A stretch of DNA of 64,000 nt from positions 3,101,501-3,165,500 of the forward strand of contig NZ_CP012332.1 in assembly GCF_001263175.1 (NCBI RefSeq), read 5' to 3'. Positions 53,962 to 62,012 of the stretch are shown here, in pieces; position 1 is the first letter of the stretch, and every line of letters begins with the position of its first letter. The position numbers and the translations under genes were made by a program. This DNA comes from Vulgatibacter incomptus (GTDB lineage Bacteria > Myxococcota > Myxococcia > Myxococcales > Vulgatibacteraceae). Under the pieces are notes generated by a model. It saw only the letters and a program-made list of their open reading frames with translations, was not told the origin of the DNA and ran no database searches.

Positions 53962-54735
53962 CTAACTCCGATGGAAGGCCATCGTCCCCGCCTGCGCGGT
54001 CGGGAAGAGCACGAGCTCCTCGATGTCGACGTGCGGCGGGCGGGTGATCGCGAAGACGATCGCCTCCGCGACGTCTTCCGGCGTCAGGGGCTCGTACCCC
54101 TTGTAGACGGCCTTGGCGCGATCCGAGTCGCCGCGGAAACGGACCACGCTGAACTCCGTCTCCGCCGCCCCGGGCTCGACGGTGCAGACCCGCACGCCGG
54201 TGCCGAGGAGCTCGTGCCGAAGGGACTTCGAGAGCGCACGCACGCCCGCCTTGGTCGCGCAGTAGACCGCGCCGCCGGGGTAGGGCTCGAGGCCGGCCAC
54301 CGAGCCGAGCTGCACGATGGTGCCGCCCTTGCGCGCGATCATGCCGGGCAGGAAGAGCCGGGTGATCCGCAGGAGCCCGAGGAGGTTCGTGTCGATCATC
54401 TCCCGCCAGTCGCCCTCGCTGGCGTCCACGACGCGATCGTTTCCACGGGCGAGGCCGGCGTTGTTCACGAGGATCTCGACCTCGCCCTGCATCGCGGCGC
54501 CCTCGGCGAAGGCCGCGCAGCTCGCGGGATCCGTCACGTCCAGGGGCGCGATCGTGACCTCGGCGCCACCGTGCCGTTCGACGATCGCCCGTCGGACCTC
54601 TTCGAGCTTCTCGAGGCGCCGCGCCCCCAGGAAGAGCCGCGCTCCCCTACCCGCCAGCTCCATCGCCGTGGCGGCGCCGATCCCCGCCGAACCGCCGGTG
54701 ATCACCGCGAGCCTACCCTTCAAATCCATCGCCAT
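53962..54735 (-). CDS. SDR family NADP-dependent oxidoreductase (YdfG-like)
   Basis: A 257-residue short-chain dehydrogenase: cofactor loop TGGSAGIG, NNAG, and the catalytic Tyr-x3-Lys in YCATK. The C-terminus FAITRPPHVDIEELVLFPTAQ is typical of the YdfG clade that acts on 3-hydroxy acids or malonic semialdehyde. ATG 54735 is preceded by GGAG; a second ATG two codons later is possible. A dispersed repeat (copy C) is in its leader. It is upstream of bioB but need not be in the biotin pathway. Confidence 0.9.
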   Translation of the reverse strand: MAMDLKGRLAVITGGSAGIGAATAMELAGRGARLFLGARRLEKLEEVRRAIVERHGGAEVTIAPLDVTDPASCAAFAEGAAMQGEVEILVNNAGLARGNDRVVDASEGDWREMIDTNLLGLLRITRLFLPGMIARKGGTIVQLGSVAGLEPYPGGAVYCATKAGVRALSKSLRHELLGTGVRVCTVEPGAAETEFSVVRFRGDSDRAKAVYKGYEPLTPEDVAEAIVFAITRPPHVDIEELVLFPTAQAGTMAFHRS

Positions 54736-54764
54736 CCGCGTCTCCGAGCGTGTGAACGCTCCTC

Positions 54765-54792
54765 TTTTCGTTTGCTCCGCCTTCGGCTCCGC
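54765..54792 (-). repeat. Dispersed 28-nt intergenic repeat, copy C
   Basis: Identical to copy B at 30079-30106 on the opposite strand and ends 29 bases before the SDR start, as copy A does before the CoA ligase. The second block at 54740-54755 matches 30168-30184 of copy B. Confidence 0.85.
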
Positions 54793-54970
54793 TGGAGCGC
54801 CAGACCACCCGTAGGGGAGGCCTGACACGCCGGGCACCATTCCGTGCCGCCCGTTCTGCCGGTTTTTAGCCGGGCGAGCGAGCGCCCGCAGCCCCGATCG
54901 GCGTCTGTCCACTTATTGGCATTTGCCTCAAAGTCTTGATACTTCCTTCACTTCTCTCGAAGGAGCCCCG

Positions 54971-55417
54971 GTGAGCGCCACCACGATCTCCCCGCGAAGC
55001 ATCGGCTGGGCCGTACTCCGTATCGCCGTCGGTGCGATGTTCGTCACGCACGGCTACGCAAAGATCTTCGGCGTGACCCCCGACGGCACGCCGCAGATGG
55101 GCCAGTTCCTCCTCCAGGTGTCTGCGCTGGGCTTGCCCTTCCCGGAGGCCCTGGCCTGGATCGCCGCCCTCTCCGAGCTCGTCGGAGGGTCGCTCGTGGT
55201 GATCGGCCTCTTCACCCGCCCCGCCGCGCTCTTCGCGCTCGGGACGATGGTCGGCGCGCTCCACCACCACCGGGCCGACGCCTTCCCGCAGATGGAGAAG
55301 GCCCTCCTCTTCCTGGTGGTCTTCCTCGTGCTGCTCATCGGCGGCTCCGGCCCCTTCTCATTCGACGCCGCCAAGCGGGCGAAGAAGGAGAAGCTCTCGC
55401 TCTCGATCTTCCGGTAG
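54971..55417 (+). CDS. DoxX family membrane protein
   Basis: A 148-residue membrane protein with four hydrophobic helices and the family start AVLRIAVGAMFVTHGYAKIFG. DoxX-like proteins are subunits of quinone-linked thiosulfate or redox complexes, or stress-linked membrane proteins of unknown role. GTG 54971 with AAGGAG before it is preferred to the upstream ATG 54923. Confidence 0.85.
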   Translation: MSATTISPRSIGWAVLRIAVGAMFVTHGYAKIFGVTPDGTPQMGQFLLQVSALGLPFPEALAWIAALSELVGGSLVVIGLFTRPAALFALGTMVGALHHHRADAFPQMEKALLFLVVFLVLLIGGSGPFSFDAAKRAKKEKLSLSIFR

Positions 55418-55573
55418 GGCGCCCGTAGGAGCGCGGCAGAGCCTCGAGCCGCCCGGTTGGGCGCCGGTTTCCTCCTGGCGACACGCCCCGGGTCCCTGTT
55501 CCGAGCCTCGATGTCGGACCCCTGAGGTAGGTTGCGCCGACCGCGGGAGCTCCACGCCCGGGGGGAGGAGCCG

Positions 55574-56968
55574 ATGGCGAAGAAGCGCACCGAGTTCGTC
55601 TGCCAGGCCTGCGGGCATCGCTCGATCAAGTGGCTGGGCCAATGCCCCTCGTGCAAGGCATGGAGCAGCCTCTCCGAGGAGGTCGCCGAAGCCCGCGGCG
55701 GCGAGGTCAGGCCCGCGTGGGGCGCCGGCGGCACCGGCCTCGCCCCTACTCCGATCCGCGCCATCGAGGGCGACGAGGCCGCCCGGATCCGGACCGGCAT
55801 CGCCGAGCTCGACCGCGTCCTCGGCGGCGGCGTCGTGCCCGGAGCCCTGATCCTCCTGGGCGGCGACCCCGGCATCGGCAAGTCGACCCTCCTCCTCGCC
55901 GCCCTCGACCGGCTGGCGAGCTCGGGAGGCGGGCGCCCCGTGCTCTACGTCTCCGGCGAGGAGTCCCTGCGGCAGACCAAGCTCAGGGGGGATCGCCTCG
56001 GCGCCTCCTCCGAAAATCTCCTCCTCCTCGCCGAGACCGACGCGGAGCGGGTCCTCGCACAGGCCGAGAAGCTCGCGCCGCTCGCCCTGGCGGTCGACTC
56101 CATCCAGACCCTCTTCCTCCCCGAGCTCGGGAGCGCCCCCGGAACCGTCTCCCAGGTCCGGGAGGTCGCCGGTCGCCTGATGGCCTTCGCCAAGCGGACC
56201 GACACGCCGACCTTCATCGTCGGCCACGTCACCAAGGACGGCTCCATCGCCGGGCCGCGGATCCTCGAGCACATGGTCGACACGGTGCTCTACTTCGAGG
56301 GCGAGGCGAGCCACACCTTCCGCGTGCTGCGCGCGCACAAGAACCGCTTCGGCTCCACCAACGAGATCGGCGTCTTCGAGATGCGCTCGTCGGGCCTCTC
56401 GGAGGTCGCCGATCCTTCCGCCCTCTTCCTCGCCGAGCGGCCCGTGGGCCAGCCCGGCTCCGTGGTCACGCCCACCGTGTCCGGCACCAGGCCCCTGCTC
56501 GTCGAGGTGCAGGCCCTGGTCGCCCCGACCCAGTACGGCACCGGCCAGCGCAAGAGCATCGGCGTCGATCCGAACCGCGTGGCGCTCCTCGCCGCGGTCC
56601 TCGAGCGCAAGCTCGGGCTCTCCTTCGGGCCTTGCGACATCTTCGTGAACGTCGCCGGCGGGGTCGAGCTCGACGAGCCCGCCGCCGACCTCGCGGTCTG
56701 CGCCGCCCTCGTCTCCTCCCGCGTAAATGTCGCCGTCCCCGCCTCTGCCGTCTTCTTCGGCGAAGTGGGCCTCGCAGGCGAGGTGCGCGCGGTCACCGCT
56801 GGCGATATCCGCCTGGCGGAGGCGTCGAAGATGGGCTTCTCCAGCGCCTATCTACCGGCCACGAACCTGCGCCGCCTCGAGGCGCCGGAGCTCCCGCTGG
56901 TCGGCGTCTCGTCGGTGCGCGAGCTCCTCGAGGCGCTCTTCCCCGACCTCCAGCTCCAGGCGTCCTGA
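55574..56968 (+). CDS. radA: DNA repair protein RadA
   Basis: A 464-residue RecA-like ATPase that speeds branch migration in recombination. The N-terminal zinc finger is CQACGH...CPSC (residues about 8-27), the Walker A motif GGDPGIGKST follows near residue 96, the KNRFGSTNEIGVFEM motif is diagnostic for RadA, and the C-terminal Lon-like domain begins near residue 325. Strong ribosome site (GGGGAGGAGCC). It stands between DoxX and an oppositely oriented lipoprotein gene. Confidence 0.97.
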   Translation: MAKKRTEFVCQACGHRSIKWLGQCPSCKAWSSLSEEVAEARGGEVRPAWGAGGTGLAPTPIRAIEGDEAARIRTGIAELDRVLGGGVVPGALILLGGDPGIGKSTLLLAALDRLASSGGGRPVLYVSGEESLRQTKLRGDRLGASSENLLLLAETDAERVLAQAEKLAPLALAVDSIQTLFLPELGSAPGTVSQVREVAGRLMAFAKRTDTPTFIVGHVTKDGSIAGPRILEHMVDTVLYFEGEASHTFRVLRAHKNRFGSTNEIGVFEMRSSGLSEVADPSALFLAERPVGQPGSVVTPTVSGTRPLLVEVQALVAPTQYGTGQRKSIGVDPNRVALLAAVLERKLGLSFGPCDIFVNVAGGVELDEPAADLAVCAALVSSRVNVAVPASAVFFGEVGLAGEVRAVTAGDIRLAEASKMGFSSAYLPATNLRRLEAPELPLVGVSSVRELLEALFPDLQLQAS

Positions 56969-56983
56969 CGTCCCTGGAGACGC

Positions 56984-57532
56984 TCAGAAGCAGCGGGCTG
57001 CGGTGTTGAAGCTGCCGCTCGTGACGCTCGTTCCGCTGATCGTGTTGGGAAAGAGAACGGAGAACGAGCCCTGGAGGACGTTCTCGTCGTTCAGTCCGAG
57101 GAGGGCCACGGAGCCGTCGATCGCCTGCTGGGTGAAGAGCGCGTTGCCCTGGACGATGCCGAAGAACGCGCCCGCCGTCCTCGGGGCGTTGCAGGTGACC
57201 TCCACCGGGAAGGTCCCTGCGTCGATGGCCGAGGTCTCGATGAACACCACCCGCGCTCCCTCCGGGGCAATCTGGGTGCAGGGGTCGGTCACGCCCTCCC
57301 AGATCGCGATGGTGACGGCCTGCCGGTTCGGGTCGCAATGGAAGGCGCCACCGAACTGCCACCCCACGAAGGTCGGGTGGAAGGCCTGGCCGTTGATCGG
57401 CGCCGGCGGGTTCGTGACCGTCGCCGTTCCCTCCGGCAGGTGGTTGGTACGCTTGTTGGGGCCCATGTTGATGTCGCACCCTGCGCCGAAGAGAACGAAG
57501 ACGAGCACCATCCATGAACGCAGCAGCCCCAT
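56984..57532 (-). CDS. Hypothetical lipoprotein
   Basis: A 182-residue protein with signal peptide and lipobox FGAGC (Cys near 19). The mature part contains a few Cys (CDPN, CTQIAPEG, CNAPRTAG, C-terminal CF) and no known domain. Only 15 bases separate its end from the convergent radA. Function unknown. Confidence 0.7.
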   Translation of the reverse strand: MGLLRSWMVLVFVLFGAGCDINMGPNKRTNHLPEGTATVTNPPAPINGQAFHPTFVGWQFGGAFHCDPNRQAVTIAIWEGVTDPCTQIAPEGARVVFIETSAIDAGTFPVEVTCNAPRTAGAFFGIVQGNALFTQQAIDGSVALLGLNDENVLQGSFSVLFPNTISGTSVTSGSFNTAARCF

Positions 57533-57655
57533 GCGATCAGGCTGGCAATCGCCGATCGATCCATGAGCCCCCTGGATGCGTATTCGACGCGCCCGCTCGG
57601 AGCGTCCCTCGGGGAGGCAACCGGTCCAACGCGATTGGCGCGCTCCGGCGGGATC

Positions 57656-57862
57656 TCAGGGATGCGCGGCCTGCTCCATCTGTGGCGCGTTCTTGAACGA
57701 GGATCGCAGCATCTTGCGGAGCTCCGGGGAATCACGGTGCCCGTGGACCTGGATGGCGTGCTGGGTCGCGGCCTTCAGCAGCTCCTCCTCTTCACCCATC
57801 ATCGTCAGGGTGCAACCGCTCACGCTCTTCTGATCCCTGCAGTCGATCATCTTGCGCGCCAT
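57656..57862 (-). CDS. DUF1059-type small protein
   Basis: A 68-residue protein starting MARKMIDCRD and containing HAIQVHGHRDSPELRKML, the pattern of the DUF1059 family of small proteins with a conserved CRD and a His-containing helix. Unknown function. A GGAGG ribosome site precedes ATG 57862. The long reading frame upstream of this ATG is an overlap with glpK in another frame. Confidence 0.8.
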   Translation of the reverse strand: MARKMIDCRDQKSVSGCTLTMMGEEEELLKAATQHAIQVHGHRDSPELRKMLRSSFKNAPQMEQAAHP

Positions 57863-57927
57863 GGCTGTGTCCTCCGGGTCCCAAGAAGACCGCCAAGGCG
57901 ACGTCGCCGCAATGCACCTTCGGGGGC

Positions 57928-59412
57928 CTAAGCTTTCGCGACTGCAGTACGCCAGCGCTCGAGGAGCCCCGCGCGGTCGGAGGCCCGCATCTTCGGCGAG
58001 AAGCGGCGATCGGTCTTCCACACCCTGCGGATCGACCGTTTCGAGCGCCAGATCCCGATCGCCAGCCCCGCCAGGAGCGCCGCGCCCAGGGCCGTGGTCT
58101 CGACCATCTTCGGGCGCACCACGGGGCGGCCGAGGAGGTCGGCCTGGAGCTGCAGCAGCAGATCGTTCGCGCAGGCGCCGCCGTCCACGGCGAAGGTCTC
58201 GATCTTCCTCTCCGCGTCCCGCTCCATCGCGTCGGCCAGATCGCGGATCTCGAGGGCGATCCCCTCGAGCACGGCGCGGGCGATGTGCGCCTTCGTCGTG
58301 CCGCGGTGGATGCCCGTGAGGATGCCGCGGGCCTCCGGCCGCCAATACGGCGCGCCGAGCCCGGCGAGGGCCGGGACGAAGACGACGCCGCCCGAGTCGC
58401 TCACGCTCGCGGCGAGGGGCTCGATGTCCGCGGCCTTCCGGATCATGCAGAGGCCGTCGCGGACCCACTGGACCGCCGCCCCCGCCACGAAGCTCGAGCC
58501 CTCCAGGGCGAAGGCGGTCTCCCCTCCCCCGAGCTTCCACGCCACCGACGTCAGGAGCCCCTCGCGGGAGACCACGGGCCGGTCGCCGACGTTCATGAGG
58601 AGGAAGGCCCCGGTCCCGTAGGTACACTTCGAGTCACCGACGTCGAAACACATCTGCCCGAAGAGCGCCGCCTGCTGATCCCCCGCGATCCCCGCGATCG
58701 GGATCCCGTCCGGAAGCACCTTCACGCCCTTCGTCAGCCCCACGATCTCCGACGAGGCTCGGATCTCCGGGAGCACCGCTGCCGGCACGCCGAAGAGCTC
58801 GAGGAGCTCCTCGTCCCAGTCCAGCGTCGACAGATCCATGAGCAACGTACGGCTCGCGTTCGTCGCGTCGGTGACGTGCACCTCGCCGGCCGTGAGCCGG
58901 TTTACGAGGAACGAATCGATCGTGCCGAACGCGAGCTCGCCCCGCTTCGCGCGGGCCCGCGCGCCCTTCACCTTCGCGAGCATCCACTCGACCTTGGTCG
59001 CCGAGAAGTACGGATCGAGGACGAGCCCGGTCTTGCGGCGGACCATCTCCTCGTGCCCCGCGCCTCGAAGCTCGCGGCAGCGATCGGCCGTGCGACGGTC
59101 CTGCCAGACGATGGCCCGCGACACGGGCGCGCCGCTCTTCCGATCCCAGAGCGCCGAGGTCTCGCGCTGGTTGGTGATGCCGATCGCGGCGATTCGACTG
59201 GCGTGGATCCCGCCCTTGCGAAGGGCGTCCCGGATCGCACGCCGGACGCTCTCCCAGATCTCGTCGAGGTCGTGCTCTACCTGCCCCGGCTTGGGAAAGT
59301 ACTGGGGAAACTCGCGGCTCGCTCGCGCCTTCACCTCGAGCGACTCGTCGAGCACCAGCACCGTCGTCGCCGTGGTTCCCTGATCAATCGCGAGGATGCA
59401 GTCCTTCGCCAT
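57928..59412 (-). CDS. glpK: Glycerol kinase
   Basis: A 494-residue FGGY kinase. The phosphate-1 motif AIDQGTTATTV, GITNQRETSALWDRKSG, VWQDRRTAD and the catalytic Asp region GIAGDQQAALFGQ are family marks, and GGACAND in the C-terminal half binds ATP. It feeds glycerol into glycerol-3-phosphate, the product of gpsA. Its start overlaps the tail of the esterase gene by 29 bases, which implies coupling. No glpF or glpD is visible nearby. Confidence 0.97.
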   Translation of the reverse strand: MAKDCILAIDQGTTATTVLVLDESLEVKARASREFPQYFPKPGQVEHDLDEIWESVRRAIRDALRKGGIHASRIAAIGITNQRETSALWDRKSGAPVSRAIVWQDRRTADRCRELRGAGHEEMVRRKTGLVLDPYFSATKVEWMLAKVKGARARAKRGELAFGTIDSFLVNRLTAGEVHVTDATNASRTLLMDLSTLDWDEELLELFGVPAAVLPEIRASSEIVGLTKGVKVLPDGIPIAGIAGDQQAALFGQMCFDVGDSKCTYGTGAFLLMNVGDRPVVSREGLLTSVAWKLGGGETAFALEGSSFVAGAAVQWVRDGLCMIRKAADIEPLAASVSDSGGVVFVPALAGLGAPYWRPEARGILTGIHRGTTKAHIARAVLEGIALEIRDLADAMERDAERKIETFAVDGGACANDLLLQLQADLLGRPVVRPKMVETTALGAALLAGLAIGIWRSKRSIRRVWKTDRRFSPKMRASDRAGLLERWRTAVAKA

Positions 59413-60178
59413 CGTCCCTCCCCGATATCTGCCCGAAGAAGCCGGCGACCTCGGTCGCCACCGTCAGGCGATCATAGTCGAGCGCGAGCTGGTGCGCGGA
59501 GCGCGGGAGCACCACGAGCCGCGCAGGGCCGGAGCCGATCCGCTCCGCCGCCACCCGGGCCGCGCTCCTCGGCACCACCCGGTCGTGCGCGCCCCAGAGC
59601 ACGATCGCGGGAGTCTCCACCCCGGGCAGCGCCTCATGAGCGCCGCGGATCACGCGGTCGAGCGTGGACGCGGCAGACGTCGGGATCCGCGGCGGACCAG
59701 GGATCACGACGTTCCGATCCTGGATGTCGCCCGCGCCCTTCGAGACCCACGGCCAGAGCCTCGTCGCCCACCTCTGCCGGAAGATCGATCGATAGAGCTG
59801 CGACGAGCCATGGAGCGAGAGCGCAGGCGCGAGGAGCGCGAGTCCGGCGATCGATCGGCCGCGCCCTGAGGCGAGCCGGATCGCCAGCGCGCCGCCCATG
59901 GAGAAGCCGACCACGAAGAGGCGCTTGCAGCCCGCCGCGCGCAGGCCCTCGAGCGCCTCGTCTGCGACCGCGAGCCACTCGTTCTCGCCCACGTGAGCGA
60001 GGCGCTCCCAGTCGCGTCCGTGTCCGGGGAGGAGCGGGCACAGGCAGCGGAAGCCTCCCTCAGCGAGCGCCTCGGCGAGCGGCCGGAGCTCGAAGGGAGA
60101 GCCGCTGAAACCGTGGAGGAGGAGGACCCCGTCATCCCCCTCGCCGAGCGAGAACGGATCGGTGGAAAATTCGTTCAC
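59384..60178 (-). CDS. Alpha/beta hydrolase (carboxylesterase, Est30-like)
   Basis: A 264-residue serine hydrolase: LLLHGFSGSP oxyanion loop, nucleophile elbow VGFSMGG, C-terminal Asp in WGAHDRVVP and His in RSAHQLALD. The small carboxylesterases of this type cleave short acyl esters and monoglycerides, which would supply glycerol to the overlapping glpK. The last 29 bases overlap the glpK start. Confidence 0.88.
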   Translation of the reverse strand: MNEFSTDPFSLGEGDDGVLLLHGFSGSPFELRPLAEALAEGGFRCLCPLLPGHGRDWERLAHVGENEWLAVADEALEGLRAAGCKRLFVVGFSMGGALAIRLASGRGRSIAGLALLAPALSLHGSSQLYRSIFRQRWATRLWPWVSKGAGDIQDRNVVIPGPPRIPTSAASTLDRVIRGAHEALPGVETPAIVLWGAHDRVVPRSAARVAAERIGSGPARLVVLPRSAHQLALDYDRLTVATEVAGFFGQISGRDDGEGLHPRD

Positions 60179-60283
60179 GCGATGCCTTCTTCGTTGAGGC
60201 GCATCCTACGACCGGTAGCAGAACCAGGGTTTGACATCCAATCGGGCGCGCGCGTTACTGGCCGAAAGACGCCGGGAGATCCG

Positions 60284-60580
60284 ATGAGCGACAAGCCGAC
60301 CAACCACGATGCCCAGCAGCTCGAGATCCAGATCGACGAGGACACCGCCCAGGGGGTCTACGCGAACCTCGCGACCGTAACCCACAACCCCACCGAGTTC
60401 GTCCTCGACTTCATCTACGTCCAGCCGCAGCAGCCCAAGGCCAAGGTCCGCTCCCGCGTGATCACCTCGCCGCTCCACCTCAAGCGGCTGCTCCTCGCGC
60501 TCCAGGAGAACGTGGCGCGCTACGAGAAGCGCTTCGGCCCGATCGAGGGCGGCGGCGAGCCCGACCTGCCGGTGCACTGA
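60284..60580 (+). CDS. DUF3467 domain protein
   Basis: A 98-residue protein. The core (IDEDTAQGVYANLATVTHNPTE, then FVLDFIYVQP) is the DUF3467 pattern, with a C-terminal helix HLKRLLLALQENVARYE. These are small cytoplasmic proteins of unknown function. Start ATG 60284 has GGGAGATCC upstream. Confidence 0.85.
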   Translation: MSDKPTNHDAQQLEIQIDEDTAQGVYANLATVTHNPTEFVLDFIYVQPQQPKAKVRSRVITSPLHLKRLLLALQENVARYEKRFGPIEGGGEPDLPVH

Positions 60581-60744
60581 GTTTCTTCAACTCGGGAGGG
60601 TCCGCGCGACGGGCCCGGGGGCGCGCCGGACGCTCTCCCATCTGCCGGGTTTTCGGTCTCTAGCGGCGATATCGGCAGCGGCACGCTCCTCGCAAATCGC
60701 ACCTCGACCTCGGAATGAACCGGGGCACGCAATCGAGGTGTGAA

Positions 60745-61038
60745 ATGGATCTCAACACGAAGAAGAAGTGGGCGGTCTACACGATCCGCGAGCGCCAGGG
60801 GCTCGAGAAGCCGTACTGGATGCGGGTCGGCGTCGCCTTCATGAACCGGGACGGCTCGTTCAACCTCCACCTCGACGCGACGCCCCTCGACGGCAAGCTC
60901 CAGATGCGGGAGTGGCGCGAGGAGGCGGCCCTCAGCCCCTCCGCGCCGTCCGGAGAGATCATGGGCGTGGCCGAGGGGAAGCGGTCGCGGTCGAACGGCA
61001 AGGCCCAGGCGGAAGCCGAGGCCGCCGTCCCCTTCTAG
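60745..61038 (+). CDS. Conserved hypothetical protein
   Basis: A 97-residue protein starting MDLNTKKKWAVYTI, with a central block YWMRVGVAFMNRDGSFNLHL and a charged tail. The block recalls small uncharacterised Myxococcota proteins (recollection, not a search). GAGG precedes the ATG. It is five bases upstream of the HhH gene, probably one transcript. Confidence 0.72.
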   Translation: MDLNTKKKWAVYTIRERQGLEKPYWMRVGVAFMNRDGSFNLHLDATPLDGKLQMREWREEAALSPSAPSGEIMGVAEGKRSRSNGKAQAEAEAAVPF

Positions 61039-61043
61039 CGGCC

Positions 61044-61496
61044 ATGACGAACCGATTCGTGGGATGGCTGCCCCTCGCGGCAGCCATCGCCATTGCCCTC
61101 GCGCCGGGCGCTTCGAGCGCGAAGGGCAAGAACCCCCGCACCCTCCACGGCACGGTCAACGTGAACACGGCGACGGCCGAGCAGCTCGCGCTCCTCCCCG
61201 GCGTGGGCGCCGCCGTCGCCCAGCGGATCGTCGAGGCCCGCGCGGAGAAGCCCTTCGAGCGCACCTGGGAGCTAACCCGGGTCAAGGGCATCGGCCCCAA
61301 GCTCTTCCGCAAGCTGCAGGATCGGCTCAAGGTCTCCGGCGAGACCGATCTGCGCTGGGACGAGCCGCCGCGCGCAACGAAGCGCACGCGCAAGCTGCGC
61401 CGAGGGCCTCGGATCATCACGTTCCAACAGACCGCTCCGGCGGCGCTCTTCGTGGGCCCGCCGCTCCCGCAAACACCGGCGTCGCGGCGCAACTGA
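61044..61496 (+). CDS. Secreted helix-hairpin-helix protein (ComEA-like)
   Basis: A 150-residue exported protein with signal peptide (about 25 residues, ending ASSA) and a tandem helix-hairpin-helix region: VNVNTATAEQLALLPGVGAAVAQRIVEAR then RVKGIGPKLFRKLQDRL, which bind DNA non-specifically. A basic tail follows. In competent bacteria ComEA takes up DNA in the periplasm; here only comF at 38893 is related and the pathway is not complete in the window. Confidence 0.85.
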   Translation: MTNRFVGWLPLAAAIAIALAPGASSAKGKNPRTLHGTVNVNTATAEQLALLPGVGAAVAQRIVEARAEKPFERTWELTRVKGIGPKLFRKLQDRLKVSGETDLRWDEPPRATKRTRKLRRGPRIITFQQTAPAALFVGPPLPQTPASRRN

Positions 61497-61564
61497 GCGT
61501 GTCCGCTTCGCTCCGGGAAACGCAGGGAACGAACCGCAAAGCGAGTTCGCGCGACGCGCGGCTT

Positions 61565-61600
61565 AAGGAAACGGCCCCGCTCGAGAGGGGCCGTTTCTTT
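61565..61600 (+). terminator. Intrinsic terminator behind the HhH gene
   Basis: GAAACGGCCCC and GGGGCCGTTTC form a perfect 11-bp stem (14 bp with a wobble), flanked by A-rich and T-rich ends. It ends the DUF3467 to HhH transcript and insulates the riboswitch that follows. Confidence 0.88.
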
Positions 61601-61695
61601 CACACCCTCGCCGCCCGCCAGGATGCGCCCCTGGAGGGCGGCCCTCGGGCCCCCTTGACGTAGGCGCGGGCCGACGTCTAGGTTGCGCGCCGAAC

Positions 61696-61892
61696 GGAAG
61701 CCGTGGGTGCCTCGCTGTCGCGAGGAAAAAGGGAAGCCGGTGTGAATCCGGCGCGGTCCCGCCACTGTAACCGGGTCGTGGTGCCCCCAATGCAGCGGTC
61801 ACTCTCCCTCGCGTGGGAGGGGAAGGCCGGGGGCACCGCGGATGCGCCACCTGGCGTCATCCGCGCCCGGGAGCCAGGAGACCTGCCCATCG
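61696..61892 (+). promoter_or_regulatory. Cobalamin (AdoCbl) riboswitch
   Basis: The conserved core GGGAAGCCGGTGTGAATCCG continues directly as GCGCGGTCCC then GCCACTGTAA, and the B12-box AGCCAGGAGACCTGCCC lies about 110 bases downstream, at the correct separation. Such RNAs bind adenosylcobalamin and shut off expression, here of the TonB-dependent receptor. After it, GGCGGCC/GGCCGCC (61949-61955 and 61965-61971) form a hairpin near the start codon that may be part of the expression platform; there is no T-run, which favours translation control. Confidence 0.94.
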
Positions 61893-62012
61893 GTGCAAAG
61901 CGAGCGCGCTCGTTCCCGGATGCGGTGGTCGCACCGGCGCGCGCTCGAGGCGGCCAGTGTTTCGGGCCGCCCCCGCGAATCCCCGCGCGCGATGGGGAAC
62001 GCGAGGTCGTGG

